From Gyromitra esculenta (taxonomy: Eukaryota > Ascomycota > Pezizomycetes > Pezizales > Discinaceae): 64,000 bases of DNA. Of this stretch, positions 1-10,692 are shown piece by piece. The position numbers and the translations under genes were made by a program. Positions within the stretch are counted from its first letter, which is position 1. Every line of letters starts with the position of its first letter. The notes under the pieces were generated by a model that did no database searches, was not told where the DNA came from, and was given only the letters and a program-made list of their open reading frames with translations. The stretch is taken from contig JBCAML010000014.1 in NCBI GenBank assembly GCA_038503075.1, positions 1 to 64,000 of the forward strand, read 5' to 3'.

Positions 1-1479
1 ACGGAAAATGAAAATGGGTTCGCACATGTCTTCTCGTCCTCAATTCTGTTCCTATCGGGATCAAACTGCGGTTCCATTCGAGCATCTGGAAACTTGGCCA
101 GGTAGAGGGTCATGAGCCGATCGACATGGATGTGGAGGTAATGGAAGAATGGATCGTATGCAGCAAAATCGGTAGCAGCCTATATTTTGTTTAGTCTAGA
201 AAAAGCGAACGGTGATAGGAGTATTCTTACCATATGGCCTTCACGTTCCGCGAAACAAACTCATCATCAGTAATCTTACCAGTAGCGATGTCAAGCCGCG
301 GGGGGGGGGGGAATCATACCAGGACCAGCCATAAACATGTGACCAGTATTATGAAGTCCCTCCACTGAGTCTCTACCCTGATCCTCGGGATACGCCTTAT
401 TACCGTTGGCGGTAGTAGAGAAGTTGTTAAAGTTGCCACCCAAACCAGCATACAACCAGTAGGCCCGGTGGTTAATACTGAGAAGCTCATTTATTAGCGC
501 AGCCTTTGGCTTTGGTACAAAGGTACATACTTGGAGCACTTCGACGTATGCACCTTAGACAGTCTTTCATCGTGGCAGAAATATCTCTGGATCTCCTCTG
601 GATGTCCTTCGTCGTTTGGATTCACATTCACTCTGGGTGGGTCCGGGTAGCGCACGGTATTGACCCAGTATTTGAACGGTTCATCCTAGGCCGAATTTAG
701 CTACGTGTCGTACGACCAACCAATATAATACTATATAAGTGTTCGATATAACGTGATAGGTAATTACATACCGGGAATTCCTCCGGGTCGATAGTCCCAA
801 AGTGGTAGGAATAAAGTGGGTTTCTGATAACTTCAGGCCCGGTTGGCCCCTCGATTGTCCACTGCTTGCTTGTAAAGATATCTGGAACAACTTTCTCCCC
901 AGCAGGCAAGACCTGTGCCCAGTCCCAGTACCTGTTATGTCATGTATGAGCTAATTGTGAAGAGACTACACTATGTCGGAGCTGTGGTCCCACTCACGGC
1001 ATGCGGATTTTGGGCAATTCCTCTTTTATAGCGATGAGGAATTTGTTATCAGCCGGAAGTCGAGCAGAGAGCTCCTTGACCACGGCCTGCGCACTGTCAT
1101 GAAGAAGTTGCTATGATTGGCAAGAAATAGTAGCTTAGCATTAGAACTTTCGGATGAGGAGGATTGCACGGAGAGATACCTCGACTAAAAGTAGCCAGGC
1201 CCGATGCCAATGTGGAAACAAGACACTACCGTGAGAACAATACCCCTCATACCCCTCGCCAATCCGAGGAACGTTATCCCATGTCCTATAAGGGCGTCCA
1301 TGGATACCTCCGATCTCGAACCATGAGGTAACCTCCGCTTTCGGGCGCTCTTGGAAATGAGTCATGGCACGTAGGTACAGACTCATAAAGTGTTTGCGCC
1401 TCAAGACATCACGAATCTCGTGGCGGGTGACAAGCTCGCCGGGGATCCCCACGACCTTCACATGTTGATATTCCGACAT
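1..1479 (-). CDS. Tyrosinase (polyphenol oxidase), 3' end outside window, probably frameshifted
   Basis: Type-3 copper enzyme that hydroxylates monophenols and oxidises diphenols to quinones (melanin-type chemistry). Exon 1 starts at the ATG at 1479. It holds the CuA region: a His in IHGRPY, then CSHGSVLFPHWHRAWLLL, with the usual His-x8-His spacing. An intron (GTATCT donor) follows LLLVE, and the next exon resumes at AVVKELSARL. Another intron sits before YWDWAQVLPAG, a classic tyrosinase motif. Further on, EGLHNTGH gives the HxxxH pair of CuB, and DPFFHYLHIHVDRL matches the last CuB helix. Between these two CuB parts lies a run of 12 C (coding strand, 300-311). As written, the frame stops at once after the run (stop near 291). 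With 11 C the frame continues as DIATGKITDDEFVSRNVKAI into the next intron. So the copy is either a pseudogene or carries a homopolymer error. The C-terminal part lies beyond base 1. Family call is firm. Confidence 0.88.
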
Positions 1480-3079
1480 GTTGCTACGAACGCAAATTGA
1501 ATTTCAGGAAAGTTATATGTGATTTGCGGCTTTAGTAAGAGATTTAAGAAAGCGGTGGGATATGAAAGAAGGGGAAAAAAGGGGGGATAATGTGTGCAAA
1601 ACTGCTCCGTACTTATACCTTCGGCTTTATCAGTTAAGGTATACAAAATTGTACACAAAAAGAGCTACATGAAACATTTCTTCAATCGCTAAAAGACGAT
1701 CACCTCTTGAATTTTGAATAGAACCATTCATGCAGTCATCATCTGTAAACTTTTCGACTGTTTGCATTAGCGTATGGCCGCTATTGCACTTCAGATATAA
1801 TCCTTGTAGTCGCCGACTATAATCTCACTCTCCGAGGATTAACACGAGCTTGAGTATACGATAGGAAGGTTAAAAATCGAATAAGAATTATTAAGCATCT
1901 CGATCCCGTACAGCATATATTACTCGTTACAGGCCGTAAGTACTAAAAAGAAAGAAAGAGGGAACAGTCTGGGGATCTGATAGGGCTGGCGAGCCTTTGA
2001 AAATCTCTTGCCCAAGAAATGTCTTGGTTTGGTTCTCCCCCGGGATTTTGGTACCTACGGCCTGCAGCGAGGTCTGCTTGGAGCTTAAAATCGATTTTGG
2101 TAAAACTTATCTTAAAAATTTTCATCCTATAACATCTGTAGGAACACAATGCCCGGGATTTCCTTTCTAAGAGACTTGCATCAAGTTATATACTCTGCTC
2201 GTATACTCATGACTTTTTTGAAATGGGCCAGGTCCGCATATCATACAAACTGCCCTGAACCTGCCTATTTTATATGGGATGCAGAGGTAGCCCGTTTTAA
2301 AAACGTCATGAGAATACGAGTGATTATAGCTATGTTTCCGGAATTGACTATTATTGCATACCGTGTCACTTCACTTCCGACGCTTTATGGCTCCTTGGGC
2401 ATGACAGAAATTCGATATCATCTTATGCAGATATCTCCCCATGCTATGGGCAGCGGTAGGTTTCCTGGATTCTTCATGAATATGGCTCATTTGTTTGCCG
2501 CCCGAATAATGAATGATAATAAATGTTACTCATCGTATATGTGCAATAAATAACCCGGGATACCTCTAACCAAGGATGATGCTTCCCGCGCTGACCCATT
2601 ACTTAAGTAAGATTTGTAATTCCTACTGTACTATCCTTGAATGACCAAGGGTTAGCACCGGGCACCTGCTGAAAAATCTTATCAGTACCCTGATGAGGCA
2701 TGAGCCCTAAACCCTACTAGGCCTAAATAGACTTACTCTACAAGATTACGTTCAACCGATGGTTGGTCATGCCCATTGGCTGATCAGAGACAGTTTTCGC
2801 AACTGCAAGAGGTTCCTGAAATGGCTTGCCATTGCATATCGTACGAAACCAAAAGACTGGCACACTGTTCATATGGTATGAAAGCGGCCTTCCCACAAAC
2901 ATCCTGCAATTACGACTACGTACACCTCCTACCTAAGCCTAAAAAAGTAATTCTATTCTTTCAGCTTCAGGAAACGAAACGAGCACACGCAGGCCCCCAC
3001 CCCCACAGGCTGATCGGCGGCCATAATCAACGGTGATCGCTGTATTGTGGATATAGCAACAAATACGACGAACTGCGAC

Positions 3080-3260
3080 GTATCCACCGTGACATTTCAA
3101 ACGTGCAATCTCCTCAATATCAGTACAATTATTGATAACAAAAGTAACTTTGTCCCTCTACTACTATTTCAACGATCGGGCGAGATGTAGTTCGTATTTC
3201 GTACTATCGAAAGCAATTTTTCAGCCCCACCCCGCCATATTTACCCCTCTATATGGTTTG
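3080..3260 (+). repeat. Diverged dispersed repeat, copy 1
   Basis: Aligns by eye with 6400-6600 in the same orientation. Shared blocks include ACTATTTC, GATCGGGC, a TATCGAAAGCAA core and a following CCAC-rich stretch. Many differences look like C/T or G/A changes, which fits decay by repeat-induced point mutation, but I have not counted them. No protein is recognisable in either copy. Confidence 0.6.
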
Positions 3261-4513
3261 TTGTTTACATTTCCTGTCTCGCGTCATAACGCATGCATGC
3301 ATGCTTGTGCAGAGTGTGGGGAACTAGAAAACAAGTCAGCTTTAGTTGGTTTCTCCCATCATCATCTCACATCTACCGAAGCCATCCCATATCTGCCGAG
3401 GACCAGTGCTATCGTACGATTGAGGAAAGCAGACAGTCACAGACGGCATCGGGATGAGCAGCCTTGTGCGGTCATCCGCGGTGCTCAATTGAGGCGGCAA
3501 TTGAGGTGCTGAAAGGCCTGCTTTCGTTGATACTGAGATTCCTGATCTACTACCACTTTCGCAAACGAAGTTTGATTAGCGATATCGTTTACTAGATCTA
3601 GGATGGTGCATAAGGCTCTCGCAATAAGCGACTGCATGGTGGGATCTGCATGCAGTATGTGGCAGCATTGAAACGGCCGATAGTAACAGTTGTAATTATA
3701 ATTCACAGCTGAAACGCACATACACAGAGCCACAAGTGGCACGGCCACTGCCGTACTTGTGTCACCAAACAAGAGATAATCACAACTGTAGGGTGAAGGA
3801 GGAAGTTTTTTTTTTTTTCTCATGTCCCCTCAATGGTTCGTCTCGAACACGCGTCCGTTATGCGGTGTAATTTACTTGCTTGCTTTCTTAGTTTTGATTA
3901 GCAAAGGAACATTTGGCTGCGGAAGGACTCGATAAATAGTTCGTTCCCACTGATGTTGCGGTCTGCAGACCCATGCCCATTCGGTTACCTACACACGCCG
4001 GTTAGCCGCTCATAAGCGTCAGTCCGCCACCCCCGCCATCAGGTCGCCAAGACCCATGGTGGGGTGAACCTGGCGCGAAAACGCTGCCCTCTCGGATGCG
4101 TCGCCGCTCCTGGTGGGATTGGGTGAGGGATGTCAGGTTTGCGTTTGGGCTGAAATGTGAATAGCGGGGTAGCTAACAGCGATGAAATCCCGGCAGATCT
4201 GTGCCCATGTTCCCATGAGAGAGTGGTGGAGCGAAGGCGGTGAGAGATCTGCATGGATCCATGTCATGCCATGCAATTACGTTGGGCGACCTGCATCTGC
4301 TGCGAATTGAAAGCGAGAACCGAAACCGTGTTGCTTGGCCACGAGAATGCCAGACGAATCCAACACCTGAAACGGATATAACCAATCAGGATGCCAGTTC
4401 TCGAAACACTGAATTCTCGCAGTCCCGGTAAGTGCAGCTCTGCTAGCATACACGAGCAAATCACGAGATCTCACTCATTGGCTCTTGAATTCGAAGGTGC
4501 CATATCGACTCGT

Positions 4514-4611
4514 AATTGACTGACGCTTTTGCCCCGGGCTGGTTCTGCATGCCATAAAGGGTTGCAAAAAAGCGTATGGGCACGGGCCCAGCCCGCGCAC
4601 AGACGTCAATT
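4514..4611 (-). mobile_element. Short MITE-like element, family A, copy 1
   Basis: About 98 bases with inverted ends: left AATTGACTGACG, right CGTCAATT. Inner parts are also inverted (GCCCCGGGCTGG against CCAGCCCGCGC-type sequence). The reverse complement matches 43091-43182 over nearly its full length, including GCTGGGCCCGTGCCC and ATGCAGA(A/G)C(C/T)AGCC. No coding capacity. A non-autonomous DNA element is the simplest reading. Confidence 0.72.
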
Positions 4612-4659
4612 GTTTACGAGCACAAGTAATATTAGTAATAGTAATCCTCCAACTCTTCA

Positions 4660-4855
4660 TACCGTAATATCTCAGCGATACCGAACAGCTGCAGAGAAAT
4701 GGGATGAAAGTAATTCTCGGATTGGCTGAATGCATGAAATTCCCATCAATGCTTGGCTATTTATTGGCCATAACTGAGCCGCAATACACATCCAGTTAAT
4801 CCGAGAATTACTTTCACCCCATAACCCTGTTCGGTATCGCTGATATATTACGGTA
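4660..4855. mobile_element. MITE-like element, family B, TA-flanked
   Basis: Terminal inverted repeats of about 60 bases. Both ends read inward as TACCGTAATAT(C/A)TCAGCGA, followed by TACCGAACAG and, further in, GAAAGTAATTCTCGGATT. Starting and ending on TA with no other target duplication fits Tc1/mariner-type insertion. Size about 196 bases; non-coding. It sits only 50 bases from the family A element. Confidence 0.82.
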
Positions 4856-6399
4856 TTCCACATGCAACCTGAAGGTTATAGCGGCGGACTATTAAGCACT
4901 AGGCCCCATAGCTGGAATAATTACCAGGACTATCCCGACCTGGGAGGTGGGTATGCCGGGGGTGGGAAAAGCGGGATTTGGGCACTTTGCAGTGAGAGAT
5001 AGTCAAACTGCTATGCCCAGGCATTCACCCCCAAGATGCAATTTTAGTGATAGCTCGCAGCCAAAAGGAGGTTAAAGTATTCAAAAACTCTGTCACGGGT
5101 AAAGGAAGATATGATGAAAGGTTGCTGTCCACTTCTTCTTTTGATGGACTTAGGACTGTTTACATTGCATACTTTTTCCAATTAACTTGGTCCAATGTTG
5201 AACAAATTGCATTCTTGATCTATTAGGCATTTTAATCAGGCCTCTTTGAGTGTCTTGCAAGGGAAGAAAAGGTGAAATTACTTACTTGCACCGCTACCTG
5301 TCACCAGACTTCCCCTTGCACCCAAGCACGCTTAAATGTAGACCAGCAATGCCTCTCCTTCACAGAACGCGGTTGGGGGCTAGGGTTTCGGGCAGGTAAC
5401 GCTTGGGGATGGGCTCTCGCTGGGAGGTGGCCCAACCGGGTTTAGGCGAGTTCGAGATAGAGAGGAGAAAAAACTCTTGGCGTGATAATCATCAAATATC
5501 ACTCGTTTTCCCTGTCTATAAGACGCCCATATAGGGACCTATGTTGAGGTACGTACTTATAGAGACACGAAGTAGGTTATTAGAGGGTAAGAGGATAGGA
5601 AGTGCCTTTAACGAGCTTCCGGGCGTCCCATGGGGGGTTTGGGCAACCTATATGGAAGGTTCTCAGTGTTGTTTTCGACACTCTGTTGGAGTTTGTCTGG
5701 TGGTCTATATGGCGGGCCATGTTGGGGTCGATACCAGTCTTGATTGTGGGTCTGTACGTCGTCTTATATATGGTGTTACCCTACCCAGGAATGACAGCCG
5801 CTAGGGGAACCTCCTGGGACAGAAAGAACCTGCCAGCGAAGTCAAATATAGCCTTAGGAGGCCAGTTATGCGTTTTTTTCCAACAAGGGACACAAGCGAT
5901 GTCAGCTATCAGCCACTTCATCCGCGGAGAGACACGACATCGTACTAAATACCTTGTCTTTTGTCCATGGAGAGACAGTTCAGCTCCATCCCGCCATCAG
6001 CTGCGCCGCTCGGGAAACATCGAAGCACCAGTCGGCCGCCTGTCTGTATGCCTGCCTATGCGCCTCTATGGGGAGGTTTTCCGAGGGATCCTCCGTGCGC
6101 TGCATGGGGGATAGTGGGGTGGGGAGCTGATGTGGCAGCCGAATTATATAAGGTTTGGCGCTCTCACCTCGAGCGCTTAGGGTGGCACCAGAGCCGCGAG
6201 GCTAGCAGGCCGTTTTCTCCACAGCCGCGGATCTGAGGAGCAGAACACACTAAAGCCCCGGCGCTAGTGGGGGGTGCTGAGGGATTCCAGGGTGGAATGA
6301 CTTCGTGAATCTGGGCCTCTCATTTTTCCTTGGCTGCTTCCTAAATCTCTTGGCTACATGCTCTATACTACAGGTGTAAGGGTAAATATGACGAACTGT

Positions 6400-6600
6400 A
6401 GCGTATCTTCTCCGCATTTCAACACTCATATCTCCTTAACGTCAGTACGGTTACCAATTTCTACTTGGCATAGTATAGTTCCCGGAACAAAACTCAGCCT
6501 GCACATTTATTACTATTTCCATGATCGGGCCAGGAATGTGGTTTGCGTTCCGTGTTATCGAAAGCAACTTCAGCGCCACAGTTCTCGTCATTTACCTCTA
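6400..6600 (+). repeat. Diverged dispersed repeat, copy 2
   Basis: Second copy of the repeat at 3080-3260, same orientation, about 3.3 kb away. Matching blocks: ATGACGAACTG, a CATTTCAA stretch, ACTATTTCCATGATCGGGCC and TTATCGAAAGCAACTT. Non-coding in all frames as far as I can see. Confidence 0.6.
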
Positions 6601-6846
6601 CACCCGTAGCACCTCTTAGCTTTCTTGGCTGCGTCTTAGCGAGCCTTTATTATCTCTTAACCTCTTGGACCGCCCCAAATCTTGCTACAGCAGTGTCCCT
6701 GTTTAGTACAGCTCTTGAAAGTATATATTAGATAGCATCCATATGGCGTGTTAAAGTAAGTTGCCCTAGGCCTGATATCCACCAAAAAAAATTCATCAAA
6801 AATCAATCGCGATGCCTATAGCTCACGCTTTTCCAGAAGAACCGAG

Positions 6847-7998
6847 TTAATTTACAGGACATTCAGTAGATTTCCACTTTGGATCGCTCTCCTTTTTCTG
6901 TTGATCATACGCAGTATAAAAGCTTCTAAACCCCCTCGGCGCCATCTTTGCCATCACTTTAGCCTTTGCCCTTGGATCGCCCGTTTCCATGCTGTCTTCA
7001 AATAGGGGTTGCAAGACTTCTTTGCAAAAGTAACACAATGCATCCATATGTTGCGGTACAAGAGGTCTGCGGTCTTCGCGTACAACAGTGACATTTCCTG
7101 TCGGTTCTTGCCAATCGAATGGTGCCCATCCCCACTTGGCATCACTAGGGTTGGCATTCATATGTAGAAAAGTGGCCTCTTGGTTGGTCATGCCGTATTC
7201 TGACAACAATTTGCCCGGGGAAGATCTAATCACCTTTACAGGTAAACCGACAAGCCTGGAAATTCTAGGTACTGGTGCCTTAAACACAGGGTCGCTTAGC
7301 GGTACCCTAATAGCTTCGAATTTATCTCTCCCATAAAGAGCTTGCTCTCCTTCACAGTTGACTCGTACACCCATGACGTGGGCTTCGGGTTCGAAATTAT
7401 CGACATTGATATTGATATCAGGGTAGGAGCACAGAACATCAACGGTATCGCGAAAATCCACCATATCAATATCTACGAGGCTGCTGTCGCCTAAATCGAG
7501 ACCTGCTGTCCGAAGCGCTAGGAGAGGGCCTGCCCAGCAGAAGTTCATGTAACGGCCCCGCGCAATCGCGATTGCAGAACGGTTTATCTTCGAGCCATCC
7601 ACCATGCCAGCCTCACGGATATAAACGTTGATTGCATCCTCGCGGCTACGGTTCCGCGATTTGTTCTTCTGGACCCAAACTCGATCAGTCATGCCGTCGC
7701 CGAGGTATGTTTTAATGTCAACATGCTCGTACGGCTCCCTATCTATGGTCCTCGGTTCGCATTTGACCCACACAAACTTCGGAGCTTCCTCGCCCACAGG
7801 GAAGAAGATGGCTCGCCTATGGCCAGTAGGTGCTGTCGAGAACCCCAGAAACTTGCTGCAGAGCACTTTGTGAACCGGCCAGTCGGTCTTCTGACATTCT
7901 TTGGAACAGTACGGGCTGGAGAAGCATTGCTTGCACCGCAGCGTGGAAGGCTTGCCGCACATTGTACACTGCTGTATCGGGCTCTGTGGGGAGGACAT
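6847..7998 (-). CDS. MYND-type zinc finger protein
   Basis: Single-exon gene of 383 residues; the ATG is at 7998. The N-terminus holds a complete MYND finger: C11, C14, C22, C25, C31, C35, H43 and C47, with the typical aromatic before C31 (SSPYCSKECQ) and a W-x-x-H near the end. MYND fingers bind two zinc ions and usually mediate protein-protein contacts. The remaining 330 residues have no domain I can name. The stretch beginning GHRRAIFFPVGEEAPKFVW resembles the second part of many uncharacterised fungal MYND proteins. No signal peptide or membrane segment is visible, so a cytoplasmic or nuclear location is likely. A specific function cannot be assigned. Confidence 0.85.
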   Translation of the reverse strand: MSSPQSPIQQCTMCGKPSTLRCKQCFSSPYCSKECQKTDWPVHKVLCSKFLGFSTAPTGHRRAIFFPVGEEAPKFVWVKCEPRTIDREPYEHVDIKTYLGDGMTDRVWVQKNKSRNRSREDAINVYIREAGMVDGSKINRSAIAIARGRYMNFCWAGPLLALRTAGLDLGDSSLVDIDMVDFRDTVDVLCSYPDININVDNFEPEAHVMGVRVNCEGEQALYGRDKFEAIRVPLSDPVFKAPVPRISRLVGLPVKVIRSSPGKLLSEYGMTNQEATFLHMNANPSDAKWGWAPFDWQEPTGNVTVVREDRRPLVPQHMDALCYFCKEVLQPLFEDSMETGDPRAKAKVMAKMAPRGFRSFYTAYDQQKKESDPKWKSTECPVN

Positions 7999-9297
7999 TG
8001 TGCAGCTTTAGTCCCTAGAGATAGGTTTTTAGTGGAAGGCGGATATTGTTTCGATCTCAATCTTAAGTCAGCATCATTTAACAGCTATGATTGGATTTTT
8101 ACAGTACCACTTACAGTTATCACTTGTGCGTAAACGATATTACGGGTAGGACTTGTAGAGGAAACGAGGCCGGTCATGAGGTTCCGAACAGGATAAAGGT
8201 ACGTAGCTATGGGAGGCCTGATATTTTCTAGTTGCAACCAATCAGCCTCGAAGTCTGCTGTCCAAATGCGGACAGTACCTTCCTGGCTGCTACCAACACA
8301 GCCACCGCCCCCTATAGCTCTGGCTGGAAGCGCCTGGTAAAATATGTAGCGGAAGCTGCAGTTATCGGTTCCTAGATCGGGAGCACTCTCGAAGAGTCAG
8401 GTTCAGCGGGGAGATATATATTGGTATATTACACAGGAACGTAGAGAGCTAACTGCTTCTATCGCTTCTCTAGGGCCCATGGATACACTTGATAATATCC
8501 TTCTGGAGCCTCTCAGGTGCCCGTATACTCGGGCCTGTGTCTCTCACTAACCTTCGTCTCCGAATCTTCCTCGAGGCAAACCCCAGAGGTCATCCATATT
8601 AGGAAGCTGTTTCTAACAGAATAAGAGCTGCCCCCTACTCTAGTAAAAAATGCTGACCCCTGTTTTCTGTGGCTCAGTACAGTTAGTGCAAACGCCCTAA
8701 CCACAACCTACCACTTATAAGAGTGAGTACCAGTAAATTCAAAATAAACAGTGACGGAGCTGGTATCGATGATTGCCATGTTATTTCCGGAATTATTGTT
8801 GATCCTTTTACAGTTTCTTTACACAGGCTGTACTCGGGTGTAGGAGAAAGTCTAGCGATCGTGGTGGTGTAGTTCTCTCATTGACCATGAGAGATTTACA
8901 GCTGTTTGAACTTCCCCAGTTTTATCAGATAATGCGGTCTCTTGGCTCCAAGCGTAAGTAAGTAAGTAAATTTCATTTACGCATCCAACCCTCGGGTTAT
9001 GGCGACCGCACTAAATAACATAACAATAAAATAATAACCAAAATAACACATAAAGCAAAATAATACCATCCCTCGCACTCCCCTTCTATTCTACCTTTAC
9101 ATTTTGCTCTTAGTCTTCCTTTTGGCTTTAAGCGACTGAGTGTGCTTTGGGGTTTTTTGACACGCTAAAAGTGTCCTTTATGTACATGTGCTTCGATATG
9201 CGTCTTCTTATACCTGTTACACCTATTGGCTGGCCCCTCTGTTTCTGGGGCACCATTCCCTGCGTGCGTGCTGGCTTCTGAGAGGAATCGATGGATA
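7999..9297. other. Gene-free upstream region
   Basis: No supportable gene. Contains the presumed promoter of the minus-strand MYND gene near 8000-8200. Around 8950-8966 a short gtaa repeat (aagtaagtaagtaaa) is followed by an AT-rich, A-dominated stretch to about 9060. Confidence 0.5.
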
Positions 9298-9890
9298 ATG
9301 TATCTGTTCCGGCCCGTATGTCATTAAATCCCGTTTACAAAGTGGCTGGCCATTTTGTAAATGGGTCAGCCAGTTTACAAATGGAGCAACTTTGCAGATA
9401 GGCTGGCCCACCAGCAAAGTGGCACTAGTCGGTGGCCCATATCCAAAGTGTAATAGCAAAGCTTGGACCATGAGGCCTCGCTAAGGTACTAGTCAACTCC
9501 ACCGCAGCCCACTATAGCAACTTTATCATGAACTCAAGCACACCCATCGGCTACAAAAAAGATGGTACTCCAACCAGCGTGCTCCGGGTACTCGATGATA
9601 CTGTGATGGTGGTTGTAGAACTTGAAGACTGTTTTATTTGTGTTGTTTTTCAAGCGGCTATCAGTACTAAGGTAAATAGTAGAGAGGCTGATATTCTTTA
9701 AGTGTAAGTTGGCTTAGTTGTGGTTAACGAAAATCATTTACTTTGAATACGGGCCAAGTTTGAATAACACTTTTGAGATGGGTCGACCCATCTACAAAGT
9801 TGCTCCATTTGCAAACGGGTTGACCCATTTGTAAAGCAGGCTGGCCGCTTTGTAAATGGACATTCTTGACAAACGGGTTAGAACATATCT
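9298..9890. mobile_element. Foldback MITE-like element, family C, copy 1 (about 590 bases)
   Basis: Long inverted arms: 9298-9460, and 9765-9890 read in reverse. The outer ends are TATCTGTTCCGGCCCG on the left and, reverse-complemented on the right, ATATGTTCTAACCCG. Inside each arm a 25-30 base unit built on (T/C)TTTGTAAA and GGC(T/C)GGCC or GGGTCGACCC repeats about three times. The central 300 bases are unique and non-coding. The same arms and nearly the same total length recur at 16226-16809. TA at the borders suggests TA-target insertion. Confidence 0.82.
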
Positions 9891-10692
9891 ATTCCTGCTT
9901 GTGATTGAACCGAGAGTCCCGCGGACCATCCGCAATCACGCTCTCTTGCCCGCAGACACAAGCACACGAACTATGCTTGCCACGAATAGCCCAATTCCCC
10001 CGCCCACTCCTATGAAAATAAAAACCGAGTGATATAACATGACACGTCTTTCAATTGGCAGTTTTGCCCTAAACTTCCCCTGTGCAGTCTATGTCAGGAT
10101 AACAGCGTCTAACAGCGACGTCTTAACTGCAGTGTCCTGGGGTGTCGATATCCGCCGTGTAGGTTAAACAACACAAGCACTAGGTGCGCGACATGTCTTC
10201 GCGCTTAGCGTAGACTTCGCCTAGGAGCAACACGTGCTACGCTGCCCCTCCAATGTAGCGGTGGCCCAATGCAGAGAGCAGTTCAGAAATTCATGGGAGG
10301 AAGCCCCCGGAACCCTGAGAATACAACAGAGCATACGAATAGCTTCAATTATCATGTAGAGCTAGAACAGCGTCCTATATACATAAATATTACAATCGCA
10401 GGGGAGCAGCTTCAAAGATCAGCGTTATCAAAATTTCGACTACGTATATATCCGATTCTCTTGGAAATAGCGTTTCGGGTTACTCCAGCTAAATCGTGCG
10501 CCACACTTCTCTAGCGCTCTGGCGACGGTGTGTCCGCCGCCCATCCCAAACTTGTACCTACCACAGCAGGCCCTGTTAATATTTCCCTAATCAATTCTTC
10601 ATCTGATTTCTCTACGCTGCTCTTCATCTCTTGATGCCTCTCTCTCACCACTCTCACAGACTCTTCCACTACAGCCTATCACTCGAAGTTAG
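9891..10692. other. Gene-free spacer
   Basis: No gene supported. A frame at 10269-10514 has no motif. The region lies downstream of the minus-strand gene at 10693 and may hold its 3' end if an additional last exon exists. Confidence 0.4.

Larger units (their letters stand above)
1480..6846. other. Gene-poor region
   Basis: I find no supportable gene. Open frames here (the longest begins with an ATG at 2149 and has 134 codons; a 170-codon frame at 5602 starts with GTG) show no recognisable motif and no plausible splice partners. The stretch holds two MITE-like elements (4514-4611 and 4660-4855) and two diverged copies of one repeat (3080-3260 and 6400-6600), each listed separately. A short CATG alternation (gcatgcatgcatgc) lies near 3292. 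Confidence 0.6.

Noticed and set aside
2149..2553. 134-codon plus-strand ORF with ATG
   Set aside because: No motif, no splice context and composition typical of chance frames in AT-rich DNA; not enough to call a gene.
5602..6114. 170-codon plus-strand ORF with a hydrophobic stretch
   Set aside because: Begins with GTG, not ATG; overlaps other frames; no homology I recognise.
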